Positions 6,042 to 14,060 of a stretch of DNA of 26,029 nt are shown in pieces; position 1 is the first letter of the stretch; every line of letters begins with the position of its first letter. The notes below the pieces were generated by a model. It worked only from the letters and a program-made list of their open reading frames with translations. It made no database searches and was not told where the DNA came from. This DNA comes from Gp13-AA77 sp036521995. Its GTDB lineage: Bacteria > Acidobacteriota > Terriglobia > UBA7540. Made by a program: the position numbers and the translations under genes. The stretch is from contig DATDGR010000317.1 of assembly GCA_036521995.1 (NCBI GenBank), positions 1 to 26,029 of the forward strand. The letters are read 5' to 3'.

Positions 6042-8907
6042 TCAGAAGCCTTCCAGCATCCAGACGTTGCTGTTAGTGGCGGTATCCAGTATGGCGAGGT
6101 AGCGGCCGTCCGGTGAAGGAAAGCCCCATATTCCACCGCCCGCTCCATTGAACTGCCAAAGCACCCGAGCATTCCCCTTGAGGTCCACATATAGAAGCGT
6201 TCGCAATTGAGGCGAGACGGAGCCCGCGTAAAACCCTTTCCCATCAAGGGACCAGTCAAGACCAGTGAGGTTCGGCCAACCCTTCACCGTAATCTCGCGG
6301 TCGGAACTTCCTGAGAGCGAAAGCAAGCGAATGTGAATCTCGGCCTCGCCACCTTGCACAAATGCAAAGGTGGTTCCATCAGGGGAAAGCACCTCACCAG
6401 GCGCGCCAGCCGAGCCGTTTGTCTGGATGGTCCTGAGCACCTTGCCCCTGCCCTTCACAGGGTCGAGCGCGGTAAGCGTCAACTGCTTTTCGTCCTGGCT
6501 CGGTTCCACGAGTACGCATAGGCTGGCGGGAGCGATGGAGCATCTAATGTCGCCGCCGTACACCATATCCAGCACGTGCTCGGGCACACCACCATTCGCC
6601 GGAATGCGCATCAGAGGGACGGGGGTGGAGGGGCCGATCGTCTTTGGATACTCCGGGTACATCATCCAAGCGCCATCGGCACTGATACGGGGACAGCCCG
6701 CGTCTTGCGGGCCAGAGACCACGGATTCCGCCGTATCCTGGGTGATTCCGTCCTTGAAAATACCGGGTGTCCCGTTGCGATCCGACACAAACAGCACCCC
6801 CCTGCTGTCCGCCGTCCAGGCACAAGGAAAATCGTTGGCTTCGTCATTGGTGAGCCGCCGAGGGGGATTCATGCGCGTCCCGCCTGCGGCGAGTTCGCCC
6901 AGGTAAACCTGGGCCTGATAGGTCTCCTTCGTGACCGTCAGCCGCTTCCCATCCGCGCTGGCGCTCAACCACCCAGCGAGAGAGCCGGGCCACCGAGTGA
7001 TCCGCTTCGGCTTACCGGTAGGCGCGCCCCAGTGAGCATCGATGCCGATCTCCCAAAGGTTGGCCTCGCTTGAACCTCGAGATTCCTGCTGCGAGTAGAC
7101 GATCCGATCGTCCGCGAGCCAACAAAAATCTACGAGGGTCACGCCGATGTCTACCTTGTCTGCCACAACTGCGGTCCGATTCGCTCCCTTCAGATCGCAC
7201 GCTTCAATCGAACGCTCGTACCCCTGGGGAGTGATCTGCCCCCTCATGTAGACCAGGCGCTGTCCGTCCGGGGACCAATGCACTTCATGAAGGAAGCCGT
7301 GTTCTCCTAACGTGAAAACCTTTTGCGCGTTCTCTCCCTGGTTGCTCATCACCCAGAGTTCACGGAGGCCACCCGAGGCCTCAATCGGGCTGTAGGCGAT
7401 GTGCAGCCCGTCTGGAGAGACGTCCCAGCCCCACGGGCCAGCGCGGACTTCGCGCGCAGATTGTCCCAGCACCGAGACCGTCCAGATGCCGCGCTGTGTG
7501 CCGGCGCCCGCTGTGTGGGCAAGCAGTTGCGTGCCGTCAGGAAACCACGAATCGAGGCCCCAATACGCCCCGGCGGGAAGTCCAGAGGGTTTGGGGATCA
7601 CACGCTCGTCGCCGGTCGAGATCAACTTGACGTGAATTCCGGCAGTGTCGGAGTAAGCGAGGTACTTGCCATCTGGAGAAATTGCAGCGGCCTGAATGGG
7701 GTTCTCGCTGGAATTGAACGTCAAGCGTGTCTGTGTTAATTCGGGTGGAGGCTGCGGAGGGCGACGATGCAGAAGGAGCCAAGCGACCGCGATCCCGGCC
7801 GCGATCAGCGCCAGCGACGCGGCGAGCCAGAGCGGCCAGCGACGACGTATTGCGGGCGTCTCGCCCGCTGTGGCAAGGGCATCCCGTTCGCTTCGCTCAG
7901 GGCGGGCCTGCCCGTGTTCCTCTGCGCGGGCGCGGGACGCTCCCGCCACAGCGGCCGAGACGGCCGCGCTACGCCCTGAATCCGTGTCGCGCTTCAGACG
8001 CTTCAACTCGCTCCGCAGGTCTGCGGCGCTCTGGTAGCGCAGATCGCGGTCTTTTTCGAGCAGCCGGTTGATGACTCGATCCAATTCGGACGGCAAATGC
8101 GGACTGACCCCGGCAACCGGCGCTGGCGCTCGATTCAGAATCGCCTCGTAGACCACCGCCGTCGCTGTTCCGTAGAACGCCTGCCGTCCGGTGGCCATCT
8201 CGTAGAGTACGGCTCCGAAACTGAAGAGGTCGGTGCGGGCGTCCAGTTCTTCGCCGCGCGCCTGTTCGGGCGACATGTAGGCCACCGTGCCTAGCGTTCC
8301 GCCCGGGCTGGTGAGGTGTTCGGGATCGAGGGAGGCGGTCGGGGTATCGGGCGCTGCCCCCTCACCCGGCGCTTCGCCCCACCCTCTCCCCAAGGGAGAG
8401 GGGCCGGGGGTGAGGGGCTGATTCAACTTTGCCAGCCCGAAATCCAGAATCTTCACCTGTTGGGCCTGCCCGCGCACGGTCACGAAGACGTTGGCTGGCT
8501 TGAGATCGCGATGAATGATCCCCTTGGCGTGCGCTGCTTCCAGTCCGTCGGCAATCTGAATCGCCAGGTCCAAAAGCTCGTCCGTCTTGAACGCCCGGTC
8601 TTCGATGCGGCGTTTGAGGGTCTTGCCTTCCAGCAGCTCCATGGCGATCAGGGGCTGGCCCTCGAATTCCTCGATAGCATAAATGGTAGATGTTAGGGTG
8701 ATTCAGGGCGCTGGCGGCCCGCGCCTCGCGCTGGAAGCGCTCCAGCGCCACCGGGTTCGTGGCCAGGCCTTCGGGCAGGAACTTCAGGGCGACGAGCCGG
8801 CCCAGCTTGGTGTCGTCGGCCTTGTAAACCACACCCATCCCGCCGCCGCCGAGCTTCTCCAGGAGGCGGTAATGCGAAACAGTCTGGCCGAGCACCATCG
8901 TGGCCAT
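6042..8907 (-). CDS. Membrane Ser/Thr protein kinase with C-terminal PD40/TolB-like propeller, frameshifted
   Basis: Read from the ATG at 8907, the frame gives the kinase N-lobe (glycine loop LGGGGMGVVYKA, Lys42 in VALKFLP, Glu61 of helix C) up to ALNHPNI. It then goes out of frame at about 8688. Adding two bases (TGCACC where TACC is seen) restores a normal sequence, CTIYAIEEFEGQP-LIAMELLEG, and the frame runs to 6042. The second part holds HRDLKPANV, DFGLAK, SPEQARG, one membrane helix (WPLWLAASLALIAAGIAVAWLL) and a long C-terminal region with repeated SPDG-type motifs (ISPDGKYLAY, WSPDGQRLVY). The intact product would be about 955 residues. Two palindromic repeats are inserted in frame, one between DFG and SPEQ and one in the linker before the helix. 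If the deletion is real, an ATG at 8642 could yield a kinase without its ATP-binding loop. Confidence 0.85.
7852..7967. repeat. Inverted pair of palindromic repeats inside the kinase linker
   Basis: Unit 7852-7886 and unit 7932-7967 are inverted copies of one about 35-bp sequence. Each has its own 7-bp stem with loop TCT: GCGGGCG/CGCCCGC in one and, in the reverse complement of the other, GCGGCCG/CGGCCGC. The stem bases differ between copies but stay paired, which is compensatory change. The pair encodes a low-complexity Ala/Arg/Glu linker between the kinase domain and the membrane helix. Confidence 0.8.
8358..8417. repeat. Nested palindromic element inserted in the kinase activation segment
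   Basis: Outer arms CCCCTCACCC (8358-8367) and GGGTGAGGGG (8408-8417) enclose an inner hairpin CCCTCTCCC, CAA, GGGAGAGGG (8382-8402). It is in frame and encodes LTPGPSPLGRGWGEAPGEG between DFGLAKLNQP and the SPEQ motif. A related sequence lies in the 3' end of nuoM (23971-24012). Confidence 0.85.
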
Positions 8908-8980
8908 GGCAATGGCGAATTGGGCTCATTCTACACGAATAACGAGAGAAGTAATAGGGGCAACCAGGCAGCGTAGGCGG

Positions 8981-9036
8981 GCGCAGACCTTTTTCGATAA
9001 ACCGATCAAGTTCAAGGCCGGGCTCAAGGTCTGCGC
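8981..9036. repeat. Perfect 11-bp inverted repeat with 34-bp spacer
   Basis: GCGCAGACCTT (8981-8991) is exactly repeated in reverse complement as AAGGTCTGCGC (9026-9036). It lies in the short region between the kinase start and the RAYT remnant. It may be one edge of the transposase's flanking repeats or an operator-like site upstream of the kinase; nothing else recognisable is in 8908-9052. Confidence 0.6.
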
Positions 9037-9052
9037 TTTCCCGGCAGGACAT

Positions 9053-9516
9053 TCAAAAAGCCTTGACACGGCCAGCGTATTGCATGTAGCTCAGTTTCCC
9101 CAGCCGCTTCTTCTCACTCCAGATGTTCATGTCGTAGCCGCCTCGCTGCCAGACGCGGTGCTGGGCGTGATGATGGACCGTGGGCGCAGCCTTAGCCGGT
9201 CGAGCGTCTTTTGGCACCAAGGGAGGCTCAGGTTGCGACGCAGATTCTTCAGGATAAATAAGGCCGAACGGTCCTCGAGCCGCTTCAGCACCTGAGAGGG
9301 GTCCGCCAACTCGGAGGGCCAAAGCAGGAGGTGGCAGTGCTCGGGCATGAGGGCGTAGCCCATGATCTTGAAGCCGAGCTGGGCCCTCAAATCATCCAGA
9401 GTCCTGATAAAGTTGAGCTGGAAGCGGTCCGAGTCAAAGACTCTGACGCGGCGATAAGTGCTCTTGGTGAGGTAATGTAGGTGATTGGAGCCGTTATAGT
9501 GATGTTGCCGGGACAC
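9053..9516 (-). pseudogene. REP-associated tyrosine transposase (RAYT, Y1_Tnp family), decayed
   Basis: From the ATG at 9516 the first frame encodes a RAYT N-terminus: LHYLTKSTYRRVRVF, then GYALMPEHCHLLLWP with the HxH metal motif, then KNLRRNLSLPWCQKTLDRLRL. At about 9190 a single-base deletion moves the rest to another frame, which continues PTVHHHAQHRVWQRGGYDMNIWSEKKRLGKLSYMQ, the usual RAYT continuation with the likely catalytic Tyr. After that the normal NPV...GL(V) and Trp-rich C-terminal part is absent and the frame stops at 9053. RAYTs are single-copy HUH-type enzymes that mobilise REP palindromes. The nearest REP-like copy lies only 20 bp upstream of this start. Confidence 0.82.
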
Positions 9517-9536
9517 GAGGGGTATTCTAGTCTTTC

Positions 9537-9609
9537 GCCGGTAGCCACGGCGAGCGCCGTCTCTCGCCGTGGGCTTTGGTTCCAGATGCCCGTGGAGCCC
9601 ACAACGAGA
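9537..9609 (+). repeat. REP-like palindromic repeat, copy 3, beside the RAYT remnant
   Basis: CCACGGCGAG (9545-9554), loop CGCCGTCT and CTCGCCGTGG (9563-9572) form a perfect 10-bp stem, followed by the alternative partner GCCCAC at 9597-9602. It matches copy 1 along nearly its full length, including the flanking ACGAGA. Its position directly upstream of the RAYT start is typical of a REP/RAYT unit. Confidence 0.85.
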
Positions 9610-10827
9610 TGCACGTTACAGCGACCACAGCGTAAGCAAGCGTTATTCACACGTCAAGGGGCTAGGCGCCGGGCCGACCTGCGGAAGCAAGCAGAGCCGA
9701 CCCCTTCACCGACGCGCTACAGGGATTTTCTTAAAGACGTTGATCCTCATATTCGTTTCTATCTTTAGAACGCAACTTTTTCAAAAAAACTCAAATGTGT
9801 GCAATTACTTTACACTTTCATGTGAAGATCGGCAGCTTTAGGCGAGCTCAATTCCCTGGCTGAGAAGACGGCCCTATGTTGCATTATCCGCCTCCTCACT
9901 CTTGACATACATAAGCACTTGGTATATGCATGGTTTAGGGGTCGTTCCCGAAACGCAGACTGCCCGGCCCTGGAGGTTAGGTTTTCGCCCAATGGGCGCA
10001 CCTTCATCCAATTCGGCACCTAATCTGGCAACCAACCCGGCGCCGAACCCGACGCCCAATGCGGCCCGCCGCTATTCGCATGACGCCGATCATTGGGAGA
10101 GCCTCCGGGCGCGACCGGCAAGGAGCGCCGGGTGACGAGTCCTGCCGCGTCAAAAAAGGAGGTAAATCTTCTGGTCGAGCCCAAACCCATAACAAGCCGT
10201 TGATATTAGACTTAACAGATAAGAATTCCGAGAGCCATCCAGCATTATTTCAAGACGAACCCAAAACTGTAACTGACTGATTGTAATAATGTAATACAGT
10301 GAAAAGGTCAAAAGGGACGAAACCGCACCAAAGCCAAAAGAAGCGAAATTGCGAGCTTCAACGGCGAAAGCTAGCTCAATAAGTCCTGCAGAATCAGCAG
10401 ACGATTGCGAGCCTAAAGACACCAAACCCAAGCTTCGCGGGCCAGCATCAAGTCTTTTAAGATCTGTTGTTTACCGGAAAAATGCCAGGTGAAAACTCCA
10501 GACTTTCAGCGCGGGATTGGCTTTGGCGGTAGCGCCGACTGCGTGATCTCGCCAAACTGCTGACATCGTGCGACCTTCCTGACGCGATATCGGCGGTGAT
10601 CGAGGGGTATTAATCCAACGGTATGCGCGTTATTCCTGGCATGTGTCTGCTGGCGCTCTTGTAGTGGTGGAAGCGCGGGGGCGCAGGCGCGTCTTACCCA
10701 TTCACTTCGAGATTGCTACACCGCAAAATTTGATCTGAACACGTCCGGAAAGCCGGCAATCACGGATTGCCCGAAGTGACTTCGCTGGACAGCCGCAACT
10801 CCGGTGGGTCCGAATTGCTTCTGATAA
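9610..10827. other. Gene-poor region without a convincing coding sequence
   Basis: About 1.2 kb with no gene I can support. 9740-9830 and 10190-10480 are clearly richer in A and T than the surroundings. A strong ribosome-binding sequence, AAAAAAGGAGGT near 10153-10164, has no start codon at a suitable distance. The frame around 10540-10612 (RRLRDLAKLLTSCDLPD and on to a stop) could be the tail of a lost gene, but has no recognisable family and an in-frame stop just upstream. Degenerate ACGAACCC-type motifs occur at 10254-10267 and 10314-10324, like those before nuoM. The region may be a graveyard of transferred or decayed DNA. Confidence 0.5.
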
Positions 10828-11061
10828 TCACCCCTGAGCTTCTTCATCGCTAGCTGACAATCCCCCGCCGACGAAGTGGACAACTTCCAGGCGGTCCCCC
10901 GCCACAACCGGGGTCGCTGCCCATCGCGTGCGCGGCACGATCTCGAGATTGCGCTCGACGGCCAAGCGGTCGGCGGGAAGTTTCAACCATTCCAGCAACG
11001 CTTGAAGGGTGAGATTCTCAGGAACCTCGCGGGTTTCACCGTTCAGCGAGATCGAGATCAA
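10828..11061 (-). CDS. thiS: ThiS/MoaD-like sulfur carrier protein
   Basis: The TTG at 11061 is chosen because GGAGG sits 5 nt upstream and the product begins MISISLNGETREVPE, the first strand and turn of the ThiS ubiquitin-like fold. LTLQALLEWLKLP, AVERN and IVPRTRW then lead to AGDRLEVVHFVGGG, the usual end. ThiS carries sulfur as a thiocarboxylate on its terminal Gly-Gly for thiazole synthesis. Here the glycines are residues 65-67 of 77 and are followed by ten more residues (LSASDEEAQG), so the tail would need removal or the true stop has been lost. No thiG, thiF or other thiamine gene is next to it. It is divergent from nuoA. Confidence 0.8.
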   Translation of the reverse strand: MISISLNGETREVPENLTLQALLEWLKLPADRLAVERNLEIVPRTRWAATPVVAGDRLEVVHFVGGGLSASDEEAQG

Positions 11062-11158
11062 GAATGCCTCCAATTGGGAACCGAAGCCTTCGCCGATGAA
11101 TCCACGTAAGCCTGTCGAACGCGGCGCCGCGCGAACTCGCTGTCGGGGGAGAAAGAAC

Positions 11159-11188
11159 TTGACACGCTGATTTAGGCACTCCGATACT
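11159..11188 (+). promoter_or_regulatory. Candidate promoter of the nuo operon
   Basis: TTGACA (11159-11164), an 18-nt spacer and GATACT (11183-11188, four of six consensus bases) lie 40 bp before the nuoA ATG. Transcription would begin near 11195 and leave a short leader of about 33 nt. The site overlaps the upstream region of the divergent thiS-like gene. Confidence 0.5.
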
Positions 11189-11227
11189 GGATAGTCAGAA
11201 GACGCACTCACTAACGGTGACGCAGCC

Positions 11228-11587
11228 ATGCTTCAGCCGTACTTGCCAATCTTAGTCCAATTCGTGATCGTGGCGGGCCTGGGCGCGATCATCATCGGGC
11301 TTTCGGCTTTCGTGGGGCGGAAGCCGCGGACACGGGAGAAACTCATGCCTTACGAGTGCGGGAGCCCGCCCGTTGGCGATGCGCGAGGGCGGTTCTCAAT
11401 CAGCTTCTACCTGGTGGGGATGCTTTTCATCCTTTTTGACGTGGAAACCGTCTTTCTGTATCCGTGGGCGGTGGTCTACAAAGAGCTGAAATGGTTCGGC
11501 TTCTTTGAGATGCTCGTGTACATCCTCGTCCTACTGGCGGGATACTTGTACGTCTGGAAGAAAGGAGCGTTGGACTGGACCCGTTGA
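11228..11587 (+). CDS. nuoA: NADH-quinone oxidoreductase subunit A
   Basis: The 119-residue product matches NuoA: a first membrane helix (FVIVAGLGAIIIGLSAFVG), the conserved loop KLMPYECGSPPVGDARGRF, then FYLVGMLFILFDVETVFLYPWA and a third helix. NuoA is a three-helix membrane subunit that helps clamp the quinone-binding module to the membrane arm. The conserved Cys in YECG and the acidic DVE motif are present. It is the first gene of the complex I operon. The next gene is nuoC, after 152 bp, where nuoB would be expected. Confidence 0.97.
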   Translation: MLQPYLPILVQFVIVAGLGAIIIGLSAFVGRKPRTREKLMPYECGSPPVGDARGRFSISFYLVGMLFILFDVETVFLYPWAVVYKELKWFGFFEMLVYILVLLAGYLYVWKKGALDWTR

Positions 11588-11739
11588 TGGTTGCTCGGGA
11601 CCAGCCAGCGCTGTAAGTTTGATCTTTCTGCCGGAAGACGCAAGCCCGTTTCACGATCTGGTTCGAGAAAAGCCTTAGAATCGTTGGATGGGTAGAGACG
11701 CGCCGGTTCTGCCGGGGCGATGACGCAGCCCCTACCGTT

Positions 11740-12213
11740 ATGCACGCCGACATGGAAATCCATCCCGTGGTTCAGCGTGTTCAAGAGTTCAGCCCGGAAG
11801 CTCTTGAGGACGCTCAAGTCTTTCGCGGCGACTTGACGCTGTGGATTCGGGCCGGAAGCCTGCGGCTGGTGGGCGAGTTCCTGCGTGATGAACAAGGGCT
11901 TGCTTTCAAGTATCTGTCCGACGTAACCGCCCTGGACCACTATCCGGTTGAACCGCGGTTCGAAACCGTCTATCACCTGTATTCGATCGAGCACAACCAG
12001 CGGCTGCGTCTCAAGGTTCGGCTTCCCGGCGACGATCCGCGGGTGGATTCGATGGTCCCCATTTGGCCGGCCGCCAACGCCTTCGAGCGCGAGGTCTTTG
12101 ACTTGTTTGGGATCTATTTCGAAGGCCATCCTTATCTGGTGCGAATCCTGCTGCCGGAAGATTGGGAAGGCTACCCGCTGCGCAAGGATTATCCAACCGA
12201 GGGTTACCGTTAA
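11740..12213 (+). CDS. nuoC: NADH-quinone oxidoreductase subunit C (30 kDa)
   Basis: The 157-residue product carries the NuoC signature ending in ANAFEREVFDLFGIYFEGHP, followed by RILLPEDWEGYPLRKDYP. NuoC is a peripheral-arm protein that packs against NuoD. The ATG at 11740 has only a poor ribosome binding site; an ATG at 11752 is an alternative. The stop overlaps the nuoD start (TAATG), so C and D are translationally coupled. The spacer before it contains no remnant of nuoB that I can recognise. Confidence 0.96.
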   Translation: MHADMEIHPVVQRVQEFSPEALEDAQVFRGDLTLWIRAGSLRLVGEFLRDEQGLAFKYLSDVTALDHYPVEPRFETVYHLYSIEHNQRLRLKVRLPGDDPRVDSMVPIWPAANAFEREVFDLFGIYFEGHPYLVRILLPEDWEGYPLRKDYPTEGYR

Positions 12214-13409
12214 TGCCCCTCACGCTCGAAAGAGTTCCGGGACAGGAAGAGCGCGTCATCCTCAGCATGGGGCCCCAGCATCCCTCCACGCACGGGGTGT
12301 TGCGGCTGGTGCTGGAGCTTGATGGCGAAACCGTGATACGGGCGATCTATGATATCGGCTATCTCCACACGGGCTTCGAGAAATCCTTCGAGCACCTGAC
12401 GTACTCACAAGACATCACCCTGACGGACCGGATGGACTATCTGGCGCCACTTTCCAACAACCTGGGCTTTTGCCTGGCGGTGGAGAAGCTGTTGGAGCTC
12501 GAAATTCCTCCGAGGGCGCAGTTTATCCGTGTTCTGCTGACGGAGCTCACCCGCATCCAGAGTCATCTGGTTTGGCTCGGGACACACGCCATCGACATCG
12601 GCGCCATGTCCGTGTTTCTGTACTGCTTCCGCGAGCGCGAGGACATCCTGCACATCTTTGAGATGGTGTCGGGCCAGCGGATGATGACCAGCTATTTTCG
12701 CATCGGCGGACTGGCGCTAGAGCCGCCGCTCGGCTGGCTTGATCGGGTCGAGAAGTTTCTGAAGAAGTTTCCCGGGCGTATCGACGAGTACGAGGGGCTT
12801 CTCACCAAGAACCCTATCTGGACGAGGCGAACTCAGGGCGTGGGCCAAATCTCGGCCGCGGACGCGATCGCTTATGGTGTCTCCGGGCCGTCCCTTCGCG
12901 GCTCCGGTGTGAAGTGGGACGTGCGCAAGGCCCAGCCCTATTCGAGTTATGACAAGTTCAGCTTCGAGATTCCTACCCGGCCCGAAGGCGACGTTTATGC
13001 GCGTTATCTCGTACGGCTCGCCGAGATGCGGGAGTCAGTGAAGATCGTCCGGCAGGCCATCGACGGGCTGCCGGAGGGGCCTGTCAAAGCCAACGCGCCG
13101 CATATCGTGATGCCCGATCGCGAGAGTATGAAAACCTCCATCGAGGCGCTGATTTATCACTTCAAGATTGTGACCGAGGGTTTCCATCCGCCGGTTGGAG
13201 AGGTCTACCTCTCGATTGAGTCGCCGCGAGGGGAACTCGGCTTTTATGTGGTTAGTGACGGCTCGCCGCGACCTTTTCGGTGCCACGTGCGCGCGCCGTC
13301 GTTCGCCAATTTGCAAGCGCTCCCGAAGATCATCGAAGGCCGGTTGATCGCGGATGTGGTGGCTTGCATTGGCAGCATTGACGTGGTGCTGGGCGAGATT
13401 GACAGGTAG
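12213..13409 (+). CDS. nuoD: NADH-quinone oxidoreductase subunit D (49 kDa)
   Basis: Starting at the ATG that overlaps the nuoC stop by one base gives 398 residues, normal for NuoD. It holds MGPQHPSTHGVLR with the quinone-site His27 and MDYLAPL with Tyr76, whose spacing equals that of His38 and Tyr87 in Thermus Nqo4. It ends in the usual GSIDVVLGEIDR. NuoD forms most of the quinone cavity together with NuoB, the subunit that holds cluster N2, but no nuoB is in this window. Confidence 0.97.
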   Translation: MPLTLERVPGQEERVILSMGPQHPSTHGVLRLVLELDGETVIRAIYDIGYLHTGFEKSFEHLTYSQDITLTDRMDYLAPLSNNLGFCLAVEKLLELEIPPRAQFIRVLLTELTRIQSHLVWLGTHAIDIGAMSVFLYCFREREDILHIFEMVSGQRMMTSYFRIGGLALEPPLGWLDRVEKFLKKFPGRIDEYEGLLTKNPIWTRRTQGVGQISAADAIAYGVSGPSLRGSGVKWDVRKAQPYSSYDKFSFEIPTRPEGDVYARYLVRLAEMRESVKIVRQAIDGLPEGPVKANAPHIVMPDRESMKTSIEALIYHFKIVTEGFHPPVGEVYLSIESPRGELGFYVVSDGSPRPFRCHVRAPSFANLQALPKIIEGRLIADVVACIGSIDVVLGEIDR

Positions 13410-13474
13410 CGACCAGCGGTCAGCTTTCACTACGCCTTCTGGATGAGAGCTGAACACTGACGGCTCTTAGGACA

Positions 13475-13957
13475 ATGCTTTCAGAGGCTCTGCAAAAGAC
13501 ATTCGACGAGGTCATCGCCCGCTATCCGGTGAAGCGGTCGGCGATCGTACCACTGCTGCTCTTCGCGCAGGACGAGATCGGGTACATCACGGATGAGGCC
13601 ATTGAAGAGATCGCCCGGCAGGTGGAAGTTCAGCCCATTGAGGTGATCGAAGATATCGGATACTACTCGATGCTTCACCGCCGTCCGATCGGCAAGTACA
13701 ACCTCCAGGTCTGCACCAACGTCTCCTGCCAGCTCAGGGGCGCGGAGGAGATCCTGGACCACTGCTCCAAGCGCCTCGGGATCGGCCACAAGCAGACCAC
13801 GGCAGACGGTCTGTTTTCCTTGGAAGAGGTTGAGTGTCTGGGCGCCTGCTGCGGCGCGCCGGCCATGCAGGTGAATTACGATTTTCATGAGAATCTGACG
13901 TCGGCGAAAGTCGATGCGCTGATCGACCAGTTAAGGGCCAACGGACGGATTGGATGA
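13475..13957 (+). CDS. nuoE: NADH-quinone oxidoreductase subunit E (24 kDa, [2Fe-2S])
   Basis: The 160-residue product has an N-terminal helical bundle and a thioredoxin-like domain with four cluster N1a cysteines: Cys80 and Cys85 (CTNVSC) and Cys121 and Cys125 (CLGAC). Together with NuoF it forms the NADH-oxidising tip. The ATG at 13475 is preceded by TTAGGACA, a short ribosome binding site. The 65-bp gap after nuoD contains the inverted motif AGCTTTC/GAGAGCT. Confidence 0.96.
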   Translation: MLSEALQKTFDEVIARYPVKRSAIVPLLLFAQDEIGYITDEAIEEIARQVEVQPIEVIEDIGYYSMLHRRPIGKYNLQVCTNVSCQLRGAEEILDHCSKRLGIGHKQTTADGLFSLEEVECLGACCGAPAMQVNYDFHENLTSAKVDALIDQLRANGRIG

Positions 13958-13970
13958 CCTTAGCAGTTCG

Positions 13971-14037
13971 CGAAACTCGAAACTGGAAGAATCGCTCTCC
14001 TCAAGTTTTGAGTTAGAGAAGCCGAGTTCGAGTTTCG
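13971..14037. repeat. Inverted repeat in the nuoE-nuoF junction
   Basis: CGAAACTCGAAACT (13971-13984) is mirrored by AGTTCGAGTTTCG (14025-14037), identical in reverse complement except for one missing base. The 40-bp interior is low in recognisable content. It explains why the open frame before nuoF encodes a Ser/Glu-rich stretch unlike any NuoF. Confidence 0.65.
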
Positions 14038-14060
14038 ATTTGCTTGGTCCGGAATCACAG

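Noticed and set aside
9902..10135. Plus-strand Pro/Asn-rich frame with TTGACA at its start
   Set aside because: The low-complexity part comes from short sequence repeats, and the -10 candidates are weak or badly spaced.
10059..10280. Plus-strand frame of 73 codons
   Set aside because: No recognisable domain, no fitting ribosome binding site before its start, and it crosses the A/T-rich transition, so it is probably chance.
13950..14060. N-terminal extension of NuoF from the TTG at 13950
   Set aside because: The encoded stretch is Ser/Glu-rich and derived from an inverted repeat; NuoF homology begins at 14061.
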